The notes under the pieces were generated by a model that saw nothing but the letters and a program-made list of their open reading frames with translations, was not told the DNA's origin and did no database searches. A program made the position numbers and the translations under genes. A stretch of DNA of 26,492 bases from Nemertoderma westbladi (Eukaryota; Xenacoelomorpha; Nemertodermatida; Nemertodermatidae): positions 1 through 26,492 of the forward strand of contig JAUCBJ010001813.1 in assembly GCA_032718475.1 (NCBI GenBank). Direction: 5' to 3'. This document shows positions 9,901 to 20,600 of this stretch, piece by piece (positions within the stretch are counted from its first letter, which is position 1; every line of letters starts with the position of its first letter).

Positions 9901-9959
9901 CAGCAGTATTATATACAAATGGTGATCTGATAGCTGCAATATTTAACTTTCTCAGGGAG

Positions 9960-10595
9960 CATCTATACATATAAATCTATACAGCATCTATACATATCTA
10001 TGCATATAATGCGAAGTTTGTCATAGGTCGAACTTGGGCACCACCATCTTTTTTCACAATGAGTATGTCATTATGTATTAAATTGCTTTTTATATTCTAA
10101 TGAATAAATAATTTTTTAAATGGGATTGATTGAGTAGGTCAGAAAGTACCGGATATTAATAAGTATTCTAACGATTTATAAGTGACTCTATGATTTATGA
10201 TTGAAAGAATCGCAGTTAATTGTTAGTATATCTACTCACCAATTGCTTAGTATTATTTGAGAGATGATAGATTTAGATTATTATATTATAAAGATTTATA
10301 TATATGATATTATAATTCATTTCTATTTCCATGATTTCAAATTTTAATAGTATTATAACTGTATTATTGTCAGTTAATTAATTGTTCCGTCAACTTGTGT
10401 GTATTGTTGTAATTATAAATTTTTTAATTATTATCAATTAATATTTAATCGAATATTTAATGATATACAGTTAGTAAATATATTTAATATATTTGTATAT
10501 ACATATATGTATATCTATGTATGTATATATATATATACATTTAACAAACTTTTTGTTTTTTTGTGATCTCATTTACATCAAAATTTACTACTAGG
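9960..10595. other. Very AT-rich spacer with TA microsatellite
   Basis: No coding signal. A TATATACATATATGTATATC-type microsatellite lies at about 10490-10541. Confidence 0.6.
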
Positions 10596-10623
10596 ATCGG
10601 CATGCTGCATTGCAGCTGCATTT

Positions 10624-11163
10624 TTAAGAATGCTGTGCCGGCTCATCGACAAAATTGCACCGCCACAATTCCCTATCACCCATGACATTTGCTAGATCAT
10701 CCGCATCTTCAAGGCCAGTGTCCTTTAAGATGCGTCTCAAGAAAGTCATGGGCTGTCCACCATGCTTATTCACTCCATGAGGCTGCCAAAGTACAAGATT
10801 ATGCACTGGCTGGTCCTCACGGCGAAAGCAATGTCCTGCAAAGCGGAGGCGATTTTGTTATAGTGTCAAGCTTGGGGGAACCAATGGGACACCTCCAATG
10901 TTATATAGTGTCTGGTTGGAGATGCGTGCATTGTACTTGACACAATGAACCCGGCGTAGCATTCTTGTGAATGTGCCATCCAGAGATTTGGTGTCCTCAG
11001 CAGTTAGAGCCCGGCATGGACTCCCATAGAGGAGTACTGGAACTACTGCTGCTCTAAATAATCGGACCTTAAGTTTCCGATTAATTCTCGGTGACTTCCA
11101 AATCCTGGAAAGCCTATTTAAGGCTGCCCATGCCTTTCCCTTACGTATTCGAAATTTAACCAA
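10624..11163 (-). pseudogene. LINE fragment 1: C-terminal part of a reverse transcriptase ORF
   Basis: The minus strand reads IRKGKAWAALNRLSRIWKS, then KVRLFRAAVVPVLLYGSP, LDGTFTRMLRRVHCVKY, LRFAGHCFRREDQPVHNL and ends TFLRRILKDTG...RELW. This is the well-known tail downstream of the RT domain in many invertebrate LINEs (LLYGS, LDGTxTRML, RxxGHCxR). It is one continuous frame broken only by a TAA at about 10858 where copy 2 has EW (LTLEWNRLRF). The fragment is 5'-truncated at about 11163, as usual for LINEs. The closest relative in the window is the inverted copy at 16847-17426. It sits immediately upstream of exon 1 of the PAN gene. Confidence 0.85.
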
Positions 11164-11342
11164 AATAAACTGACATGATAATGGAGGTCATATCAATAAA
11201 TTGCATAAATAATTTAAATTCAAAATATAATGACAAAAATACAAATAAATAAATTCAATAAATATAACAGTATAGCATATTTTATAACCACTTAAGCAAC
11301 TGAACTTAAACCCTTCGAATATTATATTTTTGTATAAACATT

Positions 11343-11548
11343 ATGACTATTAATTGGAAACTCATCCATGCAACGTTAATATTTGTAAATCTCGACCATA
11401 GCATTAGTTCTGGCATAAGTTGTAACAGAGACCTAACCTTTGGACAAGGTCACTATGGATTGATTACGAATCATATGATACTGAATCATGTTATAAAAAC
11501 CTACAACAAAGATGTGTCAAGAATCAGATGTGCGGGATTTTGTTCCAG
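11343..11548 (+). CDS. PAN/TSP1/EGF modular protein, exon 1 (signal peptide, first half of PAN domain)
   Basis: The ATG at 11343 opens 68 full codons. Residues 1-24 have a basic start and a short hydrophobic core (KLIHATLIFVNL) and look like a modest signal peptide. From Cys27 the sequence follows the PAN/apple pattern: Cys27, a GHYGLITNHMILNHVI segment, then Cys63 and Cys67 in RIRCAGFCSR. The donor is TTCCAG|GTAAAT, phase 2. Joining to 17736 gives FCSRHRECKSINYRK, where Cys-x-Ser-x-Asn-Tyr is a PAN hallmark, so the exon pairing is well supported. The intron is about 6.2 kb and filled with transposons. The protein should be secreted or displayed outside the cell; PAN domains bind proteins or carbohydrates. 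The ligand is unknown. Confidence 0.75.
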
Positions 11549-11567
11549 GTAAATCTATCAATCTATA

Positions 11568-11595
11568 ATCAGCATGCTGCATTGTAGCTGCATTT
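11568..11595. repeat. 28-bp motif shared with the LINE 1 3' flank
   Basis: ATCAGCATGCTGCATTG then YAGCTGCATTT. The same 28 bases with two changes occur at 10596-10623, directly beyond the LINE 1 stop codon. This copy begins 20 bases after the PAN exon 1 donor and may be a scrap of LINE 3' UTR. Confidence 0.6.
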
Positions 11596-13067
11596 AGCTT
11601 AGCATTAGTAGGAAAGTAGCACACTTTGCAATGGAGTGCGCTGATCCCAGTGTTCGTTGAACGGACGATCCAAAGTATTAGTATTGAGGATCAGAATTTG
11701 CAGCACCTATGTACGTTATATGCCAAAATTGTAGGATTGATGATGAAAAAATGCATGGATCATTTATTTCGAACTCAAGTAGTTTACATAAGTAACAGAC
11801 ATATGATTGGATTGATCATCATACATAAGTAACAGACATATGATTGGATTGATCATCAACAACTGCCTACCTATACTCAACTACATATCCATCTACTTTA
11901 TTATTATGAACTACATTATTTTCTTTGGTCAGGGTCGTCATATGTCCTGCTACAACTATGGTGTAAATAATGTGGTACTAACTTTTGGCTGTAGCAGTCA
12001 TATTGGGGCAATCCGATCAGCACCAGTATCCAATGCAACAATTAATTATAAGTGGTTGAATCAGTCAGAGTGGGAGGAATTTTAGCTAAAGAAATAATCA
12101 AAGGCTACAGCAATGAGGGCACTGTTGAATGCTTATGTATGGGGATGGTATGGTATTTGCAATGTACGCTGCGCTGCATTCACATGAATTGATAACAGGA
12201 CAGGCAGATTATGACACACAGACAAGCAAACAAACAAACAGTCAAAGATCGGACACTGAGACATAGACTAACTCTCTATCCGAACTCCTTGGATTCCGAG
12301 TTACCCAATTGCAAGTGCACTGCAACTTAAGCTAAAGCACAGCACACCTGCAGAAATCCCGAGGATCCAATGTGTGTACATATATTATGACAGCCTAGCA
12401 ACCGTCGATTAGAACGGATGGATACGATGCAAGGAAAATGTAGGTCTGTAGGTTGATGAACATGGTATTAAGATTAACAGTCCGTCTCCATATTAATGAT
12501 AAGGTAATATAATTTCATGTAGAGTTTCAAGACCAACGCTATCGGAAACCCTGGGACTGGGACAGGCTGAATTCCAAACTACAGTTTCTTTGATCACAGT
12601 ACCATTGCAGCATATGAAACAGGGTACCCTTTAGCTTTGTGTTATTGAGTTTATCTATTTTTGCAGGTGTTAGATCATCAATATTACCATGCACACTTCA
12701 TCATTTACACTTGTATTACCATATATGGCCATATTGCTATTACCGCTATAGGTTGCCATCATGCCAGCAACAGTCAGACCAGCTACAATGAAACGTATTA
12801 CTACAATAGCCGAATAAAGCACTAATAATTGTCAGATGGAAAGCCAAGTAGCTGGCTGTGGCTGCAGTGCAGTTTGACTGGTTTTCTGATCTGGTAATAT
12901 TTCATAAGTCTCTTCACTAAAAAGTGGGTGTCTGGTAAGAAATCAAGACAATATCACTGTAACTAAAAGCAAACAAAGAGGCCTGGTTCCTATCACCATT
13001 GCATCATTGAAAGGATAACAGCCAATCAGAAGAGCGCACATGGCTGCAGGTCCTTTATATTATGACA
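11596..13067. other. Intron 1 of the PAN gene: no gene recognised
   Basis: Several short plus-strand frames occur (68 residues at 11626, 81 at 11840) but no domain is recognised in them. On the minus strand 12670-12831 is an open frame of 53 codons with a hydrophobic run (LYSAIVVIRFIVAGLTVAGM) and an NTS sequon. It has no ATG before the helix, so it could only be an internal exon or decayed transposon. The rest appears non-coding. Confidence 0.4.
11785..11858. repeat. Perfect 37-bp tandem duplication
   Basis: Two identical copies of a unit starting TACATAAGTAACAGACATAT lie head to tail (11785-11821 and 11822-11858). Absence of differences implies a recent event. Confidence 0.9.
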
Positions 13068-13083
13068 CTTATATCCGGTGTTC

Positions 13084-13199
13084 GGACACTTCCCCCCCGG
13101 ACACTTCCCCCCCGGACAGTTCCCCCCCGCTCAAGTAGGACACTTCCCCCCCGGACACTTCCCCCCCAGACACTTCCCCCCCGCGGACACTTCCCCCCC
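13084..13199. repeat. Left terminal array, GGACACTTCCCCCCC units
   Basis: Seven units of about 15 bp, split after the third by GCTCAAGTA. The complementary strand has regular runs of seven G, able to form G-quadruplexes. Confidence 0.9.
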
Positions 13200-14134
13200 G
13201 ACTGCTCTTAACTTCGCACATTCGTATTTTTCATTTTGTAAGGTAAACGGACCGCTTGTATCCAGATAAGTTGTATCCAATTTTCCTTTCGTAGCTCAGA
13301 AAGTTATCTTTTGCATCCCGATTTTACATTTTATATCCAAGTTTTATTTATGGGTTTTATCAATGCAATTACATCGTATTGTTTGCTAATCTTTAAACAA
13401 TTAATTATATTAGATGACCTATAAATTCCATCCCCCCAATGATATACTGTTTTTATTAACTATAGAATTATAATAATTAATTGTTTTAATTATAGGTATT
13501 ATTATGTAATAGTCTTCTTCAAATTGTAGCAGATGGGGATGAATATTATTGTTGCAATCAAAATTATACCTCTCCAGGGTAAAATCGACATGCATCGACC
13601 TTTATTCTGTGTTCAGCATTACATATTGATATTACTACTATACATACTATATAGATATTATACACACTACATATTAAATTTCCTGGTTGGTTACTTGCAA
13701 TATTTTTAATAGGATTTTGTTGAATTATATAATATTGTAGTAGTAATTTATATATTAAATAGGTAAACATTCAATACAGCTCCTACTTTAGGCTTAGTCA
13801 ATGTATTATCTGATGATACAAACATGAATTAACTATTTCAAAGTGGTCTTAAGTCTTTCACCACGGGCACTCAGGGAAATGCCGGTCTGGGGGCGATAAC
13901 CCCCAAGAAAAGAAGCGGGGGGTTGGGGGCGGCAACCCCCAAGAAAAGAAGCGGGGGTTTGGGGGCGGTAGGAATTAAAGTTAAAGGAATTAAAAGAAAA
14001 ACAAACAAAATTTGACGATAAAAATGTTTCTTTTATAATTTTGAAAAACTTGTCTAGATACAACTTGTCCTGTAACCATCTTTAACTTTTGTTTATTGCT
14101 TTGATGCACCCAGATTAATTTTAACACTTTAACT

Positions 14135-14237
14135 GGGGGGGGGGGGGGGTGTCCGGGGGGCAAGTGTCCGGGGGGGAAGTGTCCGGGGGGGAAGTGTCCT
14201 ACTTTGGCGGGGGGAAGTGTCCGGGGGGGAAGTGTCC
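14135..14237. repeat. Right terminal array, inverted 15-bp units plus poly-G
   Basis: Starts with a run of 15 G, then units of GGGGGGGAAGTGTCC. The spacer TACTTTGGC is the counterpart of the left-end GCTCAAGTA. Reverse complement of the left array. Confidence 0.9.
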
Positions 14238-14498
14238 TAGATCCTTATATCCATATATAATTTTGAGTGGGAGTAGAATGCGTATTGGTGGTTATAGAAT
14301 GTTCGTCTGTTAGGGTTAGTTAACCTAGCTGACAAGATGAACCTATTCAACAAAAGGTTGGCAGCAGCTGTGTAGACCAGTACTGTAGGCCTATATGGTG
14401 GAGGGTACAACCAAGGGCTAGCCATGTAGACAAGGTTGGAGGAAGAAAATCAACCAGCATTGGCCCTTCTGCAAGGGTTGTTGCTTGTTGAATGAGTT

Positions 14499-15300
14499 GT
14501 GTTTACTTCACAACTAAATGAGAATGCTCCAGAAGAAATATCGGCTCACTCGTCACCTAGGTCAACAAGGACCGTATTTCCCAGTGGTACATCAGGGTGG
14601 GGTCAAACAATCGGCTATTGGACCAGAAAATTCAGAAGATATAGAATATGGAGAAGAATGAAGAACCAACCTGTTGAAAGATGTAAGAAGACACTAAATA
14701 TTGGTACTGCATATACTATTATTGAATGTTTCCAAAGGAGCCGAATGGGGAAAAGCCATCAATTTGGACAAAAAGCCATCAAGGAGTCCTTTGTGTACCG
14801 TACCAACAAACTATCATGTGTGTAATTAGGTTCTTTTTCAAAATATTCAACAAAATGATTCCATTTAGAATTTTAACTCATATAGAGGAACTACTGTATA
14901 AGATCCAAGTTGTATTTCGACAAAATGGATCATGGATCAACATTAGCTCAGTTACTAGTGCTATGGAAGTAATCATTGCTGGAATTGGATTGTTATATTA
15001 TGACACAGTAGCTCAGCTACTCTCACCAAATGGTGAAACTGAGTTCTTCTGGTATACTGCAAGTACATACAATAGAATCATTACTATTCATACTTTAAGG
15101 ACAGCAATGAGGTCAGCCACAACTAACTGGTGAAGATCTCGGGTTCACACTACAAGAACATAGAAGCAGTAGATATCCCACCCATACTGTAACAGACACC
15201 AACTTTGAAGATGATCTCTGCTTTCTTATATGTTAGCAGATGTAAACTTGTACTACTAAACATAGTGGAAAGGCTGCTAAGGAGGTTGGACTGCATATAA
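14499..15300 (+). pseudogene. LINE copy 2, part a: reverse transcriptase fragments
   Basis: Pieces in shifting frames follow the order of a LINE RT. Around 14840-14940 are IFNKMI and HIEELLYKIQVVFRQNGS, matching the region before the first catalytic Asp. Near 15030 is LLSPNGETEFF, normally just before the GVLQGD motif. At 15189 is TDTNFEDDLCFL, the FADD box with Ala changed to Glu, then KAAKEVGLHIN at about 15265-15300. At least two frameshifts and several stops make it inactive. The same ORF resumes at 16847 with KKTKIMKV, so part b is one element interrupted by other sequence. The start is not clear; nothing is recognised in 14253-14498. Confidence 0.65.
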
Positions 15301-15542
15301 ATAAACTACATATCAGCAGGAGTCTAGGCATGATGAAGACCTAGCATTATGGTACAATACCACCTGTGTCAAACTTCTCTATGTGAGTGAATGCAGACTA
15401 CGACTCAGCGGCTACTGTAGGATAAGTAAAGATGCATATATACAACATAATCTTTTGTAGCAACAAGGACTTTGTATGTTCTTCCCTGGATGACCTGTTA
15501 TGAGAAATATAGAGACTAGAAATACTGGACCTGGGACAAACG

Positions 15543-16791
15543 TAACGTAAAAACGAGATGGGGCAAAAAAGTGCCAGTGGGAGTTGGAGAACAGGTAAAT
15601 AGCTCGGGTAAAAACGAGATGGGGCAAAAAAGGTGCCAGTTGGAGAATAGGTAAATAGCGCGTGTAAAAACGAGATGGGGCAAAAAAGCACTAGTTGGAG
15701 AATAGGTAAATAGCGCGGGTAAAATCGAGATGGAGCAAAAAAAGTGCCAGTTGGAGAACAGCTAAATAGCGCGGGTAAAACGATATGGGGCAAAAAAAGT
15801 GCCAGTAGGAGAATAGGTAAATAGCGGGGTAAATACGAGATGGGGCAAAAAAAGTGCCAGTTGGAGAATAGGTAACTAGCGCGTGTAAAAACGTGATGGG
15901 GCAAAAAAGTGCCAGTTGGAGAATAGGTAAATAGTGCGGGTAAAAAAGAGATGGGGCAAAAAAAAGGGCCAGTTGTAGAATAGGTAAATAGTGCGGATAA
16001 AAACGAGATGTGGCAAAAAAAGTGCCAGTTGGAGAATAGGGAAATAGCGCGGGTAAAAACGAGATGGGGCAAAAAAAGTGCCAGTTGGAGAATAGGTAAC
16101 TAGCGCGTGTAAAAACGTGATGGGGCAAAAAAGTGCCAGTTGGAGAATAGGTAAATAGCGCGGGTAAAAACGAGATGGGGCAAAAAAAAGTGCAAGTTGG
16201 AGAACAGGTAAATAGCACGGGTAAAAACGAGATGGGGCAAAAAAAAGTGCCAGTTGGAGAATAGGTAAATAGCGTGGGTAAAATCGAGATGGAGCAAAAA
16301 AAAGTGCCAGGTGGATAATAGGTAAATAGCGCGGGTAAAAACGTGATGGGGCAAAAAGGTGCCAGTTGGAGAATAGGTAAATAGCGCGGGTAAAAACGTG
16401 ATGGGGCAAAAAAGTGCCAGTTGGAGAATAGGTAAATAGCGCGGGTAAAAACGAAATGGGGCAAAAAAAAGTGCCAGTGGCAGTTGGAGAACAGGTAAAT
16501 AGTGCGGGTAAAAACGAAATGGGGCAAAAAAGTGCTAGTGGCAGTTTTGAGAAAGGTAAATAGCGCGGGTAAAAACGAGATGGGCCAAAAAAGTGCCAGT
16601 GGCAGTTTTGAGAAGAGGTAAATAGGGCGGGTAAAAACGAGATGGGGCAAAAAAAATGCCAGTTGGAGAATAGGTAAATAGCGCGGGTAAAAACGACATG
16701 GGGCAAAAAAAAGTGCCAGTGGCAGTTGGAGAACAGGTAAATAGTGCGGGTAAAAACGAAATGGGGCAAGGGGGGGGGGGGGGGGGGGGGG
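15543..16791. repeat. Minisatellite, about 21 units of 55-63 bp
   Basis: The typical unit is GTAAAAACGAGATGGGGCA, A6-8, GTGCCAGTTGGAGAATAGG, TAAATAGCGCGG. Length varies through the A-run and an extra GTGGCA in units toward the right end. The last unit runs into 22 G. The minus strand of the consensus has no stop in any frame, so unit-length changes only swap frames. That explains overlapping apparent proteins of 372, 297 and 224 residues (FLPALFTYSPTGTFF-type repeats), which are not credible genes. It lies inside LINE copy 2. Confidence 0.9.
16770..16791. repeat. Homopolymer run of 22 G
   Basis: Uninterrupted G tract closing the minisatellite, where the unit would read GGGGCAAAA. Length probably uncertain in the assembly. 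Confidence 0.8.
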
Positions 16792-16846
16792 AAAGGCTCC
16801 TCTGATCATTTGAGCAGGTTGCTTCTAGTGTTGGTATTTTTGTAAA

Positions 16847-17426
16847 TCGAAGAAGACCAAAATCATGAAAGTTTAAGTTTACCTTGACAGTACTCTAGAA
16901 ATATCTTATCGTAAAGGCATAAGCTCCAGGAATGGCTTGCTTAAGCATGTGGATGACTTCTACTACTAGTGATCATGGATCCGAAAGTCGGTTCGAAAGT
17001 TCGATTATTTATGGCAGTAGTAGTACCCATACTCTTATATGGGAGTCCATGCTGGGCTCTAACTGCGGAGGATACCAAATTTCTGGATGGCACTTTCACA
17101 AGCATGCTGTGCCTGGTCCATTGTATCAAGTACATTGAACACATCTTCAATCAGACTCTATACAACATTGAAGGTGTTTAATTATTTTCCCCTAGCTTGA
17201 CACTTGAATGGAACCGCCTCCGCTTTGCAGGACATTGCTTCCGCCATGATGACCAGCCAGTGCATAATCTTCTGCTTTGGCGGCATCATGGAGTGAATGA
17301 GCATGGTGGACAGCCCATAACTTTCTTGAGACGCATCTTGAAGATGTGGATGATCTAGCAAATGTCATGGGTGATATGGAGTTGTGGCGGCGCAATTTTG
17401 TCGACAAGCCGGCACATCATTCTTAA
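16847..17426 (+). pseudogene. LINE copy 2, part b: RT thumb and C-terminal region
   Basis: KKTKIMKV (16850) and LKHVDDFYY (about 16940) lie in one frame, followed by two stops where LGS is expected. After a frameshift come KVRLFMAVVVPILLYGSP, LTAEDTKFLDGTF and the tail RLRFAGHCFR, WRHHGVNEHGGQP and TFLRRIL. Compared with LINE fragment 1, the segment encoding RKGKAWAALNRLSRIWKS is deleted. About 16 bp after CGCATCTT are also missing between short CTT direct repeats, causing another frameshift. The stop is at 17424-17426. Inactive. Confidence 0.8.
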
Positions 17427-17441
17427 TATATATGTAACATA

Positions 17442-17735
17442 TATAATAATAATAATAATAATTTATTTATAACGCGCCTTTTAAGGGCCAATAAATCAAG
17501 GCGCACGTACGCGTACACAATTAGTTAATTACTACATAATGACATTACAATCAATAATTGTATACTTTAAAATCTACAATGTTTAAAAAGTATGGTATGT
17601 ACTAATTAAAAAATATATAATATAATGCAGCTGCAAGTAGTAAAGAATCGGGAAGCCGGAAGTACCTCATTTGCAATATCCGAGCACACTCATCCTACCT
17701 TTATATTCCTAACAATATATTAGTTTTAATTGCAG
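17442..17735. repeat. (AAT)n and a GCGCC inverted repeat after LINE 2
   Basis: An (ATA/AAT)n run at about 17442-17462 is followed by TTATTTATAACGCGCC and, about 25 bases on, AAGGCGCAC. Such a microsatellite-plus-hairpin end resembles the 3' tail of a SINE or LINE. The remaining bases up to the PAN exon 2 acceptor are unique AT-rich intron. Confidence 0.45.
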
Positions 17736-17908
17736 ACATCGAGAGTGTAAGTCTATTAATTATCGAAAGGTAGAAACCAAAGGATTCTCGTGCCAATTAA
17801 ACAACCAATATGTTGAAGATGTCAATGAAACAGACCTCATTCCTTCTGCTTCCCATGACTATATGGCAATTAGTGACGACAAACCGGGAACATCTACACC
17901 ACCAGTTA
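17736..17908 (+). CDS. PAN/TSP1/EGF modular protein, exon 2 (second half of PAN domain, linker)
   Basis: The acceptor is TTTTAATTGCAG and entry is phase 2. The sequence HRECKSINYRKVETKG, FSCQLNNQYVED, TDLIPSASHDYM is a good PAN second half: Cys-x-Ser-Ile-Asn-Tyr, Cys-x-Leu-Asn, a Leu-Ile-Pro and a closing Tyr-Met. It carries an NET sequon. A polar linker follows (DDKPGTSTPPV), as is common before the next extracellular module. The 3' end is less sure: GTTA|GTATAA at 17908 gives phase 1, needed by exon 3; ATTA|GTGACG about 35 bases earlier also gives phase 1. The frame ends in TAA at about 17924 if unspliced. Confidence 0.7.
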
Positions 17909-20600
17909 GTATAATAGTATTCTAACAGCAGGCATATTTTGGTAGAGACACTCACTGAAGCAATACCATAAAAAACAAGTGGTACAGTTCATTCGTCTGG
18001 TGAGTGTTTCGGTATCATCGCTATTGTCAGTCCATACTGTCAAATATATCACCTGGATTTTGTGCTTCAAATTGTCTTTCATCAAATACGTTCTCTCAAT
18101 CAATGTCTCCTTGGGAAAAATAAATATTTAAAAATAAAGATTGAAACATAAAAGTATATCAATGTTAATTTACAGCAACAACAGTAAATAAAACAAGTTT
18201 TAATAAATAATAAATGTATCTGGAATGGTGTGTTTGAGAAGATATAATTAAGAGCAAGACTAACTTATTTCCGCAGGGTAGCACTACCTGCTGGGGTCTG
18301 GCTAAAAGATATTGGCATTGCTGTATAATGCCTCATTTGTTGGATGAGCAGTATGTCCTATGCCATGAAAGTAAATATTGGACAGACAGTTAGTTGATGT
18401 GGAAGTTGGTCAATTTTCAATGGTGGATGATAATAGGGAATTTGTAGATGACATTCATCCAAAGTTTAGAGACAACAACGGATGAATGTATTCATTATAT
18501 GTCTGTAAATAAATTTCATTTTGCTTTGCTTTGCCCATGGGGGAATCAATGTGTGACACATTTGCACATGTATATGTGTAAAACGCGGATAAAGTTAATT
18601 ACTAAGTATAGATTGATCTGGGAGGTGGTGTGGGCGAGCCACGAAAGTAAGCGAGCTTAGCATACGGGTACCACTAACTCAATCGGTGTGTCTGTTATTC
18701 TGTTGTTCTGTTATTCTGTTGTTCTGTTATGTCAAATTTTAAATGTTAATAATAACTCAGCCAAATCTTAATGAAATCTATCCAAACTCGGTACACATGT
18801 TGTTTGGGAAAAGTTTAGAAATTTTCCAAGTTAAATTTGCGTGTGGGCTTCAAGAATGTAAGATAAATTCTTTAATTAGATTAATTAATGATTAATTAAT
18901 TACTGTTGGTTAGGGTGAAAACAGCATTTTCAACATGACTTTTAATGGAAATTAATTATTTCATTGTATAAGATATAAATAATTATACTTAAAAATTATA
19001 CAGCTGTAATCCCCGTACCCCATTCCATTATAGTTTTTAATTAGTTCAAGTGAATTGTTTTAAGAAACGTGTGTTTAATTGATCTAAACGTAATTAAGTT
19101 ATCAAAATGCATCCCGTGACTCCTACTTCCAGCTCCCTCATTCCTTGGCAAGCTTAGCTAGTTGGGAACCAGTCCAATCTTCTCATGCAACGGGTAATTA
19201 CATCAATAGGACAGAGGCACTACAAGTGTAAGGTGCCAGACTAATAAGCCAGCTTGGTTTATCTCGCAAAATGATTGGCTGAGTATTTAATTGTGATTCT
19301 TTAGAATAATTAGCTACATAATTTCGTTGAGGTGTTGGCATGATAAATTAATATTTCAATATCAATACTATCGGCATAAGGTAAGTTTTAATAACTTTTA
19401 CAAATTGGGTTGCCTCCACACCTAAAAATATATTACTATTAAAACACAAATTTCCTGTTAATACCTCTGCCTTTCATTAATCCTCTGTGCTCCTTTGGGT
19501 TGGGGTGGTGCAGATTAAGAGGGCGGTTGAAGCGAGGAGGGAACTTTCCTCTATTCTTTGATTTATTCTTATTGGCGTTTAATTTTCTTATTTATTTATT
19601 TAAATTTCTTTAATACCGATTTTGGTATAGAATTTCTAAATTTTAATCTGTACCTGATAACTGAGCCTTGTACTGCGCGAAGGCCCCACGAACGTTTTAA
19701 ATGAGGATTAAGGATATTTAAGTGTCAAGATTAAGTGTTAATGTATCCTGGTCATATATCTGAATTATCATAATAAAATATAATGCATAATACTTTTTTA
19801 TTTCAATTTCAATTTCAGTGCAATTGTGTTATTGTAAAAGATGGTGGTGTAAAAGAAGACTTAGATTACAATGATGAACAATGTATTACGGATAGTAAAA
19901 AACGTAATGTATTATTAATGCAATATAAAGAGAGCATAAGAAACACATAAACTCTTTAATAAAAGATATAGCGATTTAGTGTTACAAATTAAATTGAACT
20001 GTAGTATTTTAGCATATTGCTTCCATAGTTACTGTGATTCCTATTATTGTACTCTTCAACTCCTGATGCGCTTTACTGAATGTTAAATAATTTAGTGTTC
20101 TCGAATATTTATTACGTATCTAGAGAATCGCTTAACTACATAAACAAATATGCGATATTGAGTTTCGTGATTGAATTTTGCTCAAATTACTTGCAAACGT
20201 TTTTTACTTCGATGCTCTTTCAACACCATGTAATACAATATAAGAAATTCTAACAAAAATATTTAATTTTAGGTTTTTTCATAGGGAGAAAAAGTACTTA
20301 TTTTTCTCCCGATTTGGGGTATTATATTCGATCGAAAAGTAACAATTTGAGAATGAAATTTTTTTAAACACTATTTGGCCCCGGTGGGTCACTTTATAAT
20401 TTTTTTGTAATTTATCTGTATGTTTGAGTCGGGTTTGTTGGGAAGGCCGAGAATTCGTGACTTTTCCTAAAATTTAATGGCTATCCAACAGAGCAAACGC
20501 CACTTACATTGCTATGTTAGTTTTCGTGCTGCGGTCCCTTTCTGGCACACATCTCCAGTACTTTTCGTGCAAAAATTTCAAAAGTTTTTATACTGTAGCT
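17909..20600. other. Intron 2 of the PAN gene: no confident gene
   Basis: AT-rich. Near 18250-18740 is a mixed patch with short frames and two copies of a 16-bp ATTCTGTTGTTCTGTT unit (18690-18735), followed by CTCAGCCAAATCTTAATGAA and CTCGGTACACATGTTG. Such phrases are common in non-coding animal transposons. A possible small exon at 19819-19950 (see findings) is the only other open frame that stood out. The rest shows nothing. Confidence 0.4.

Larger units (their letters stand above)
13077..14243. mobile_element. Non-autonomous DNA transposon with inverted tandem-array ends (copy 1)
   Basis: A perfect 9-bp direct repeat, CTTATATCC, lies at 13068-13076 and 14244-14252. Within it, the left end carries seven GGACACTTCCCCCCC-type units and the right end six units of the complement. 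Both arrays are split by a similar spacer (GCTCAAGTA left, GCCAAAGTA right) after two or three units, so they are one inverted terminal repeat. The left boundary is confirmed by copy 2 at 23891, which starts with the same GGTGTYCGGACAC. A 9-bp duplication with long terminal repeats suits Mutator-like elements. The interior has no transposase; near 13887-13968 are about 2.3 copies of a 36-bp unit with ACCCCCAAGAAAAGAAGCGG. Confidence 0.75.

Noticed and set aside
13078-13269. Plus-strand frame with FPPGHFPPG repeats resembling a structural protein
   Set aside because: Direct translation of the GGACACTTCCCCCCC terminal array of a transposon.
15398-16809. Minus-strand frames of 372, 297 and 224 residues as a repetitive protein
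   Set aside because: They overlap in different frames through a minisatellite whose unit has no stops on that strand; unit length is not kept in multiples of three.
18350-18480. Short frame with REFVDDIHP recalling an SGNH hydrolase end
   Set aside because: Only 36 codons between stops, no splice acceptor of note and no supporting neighbours.
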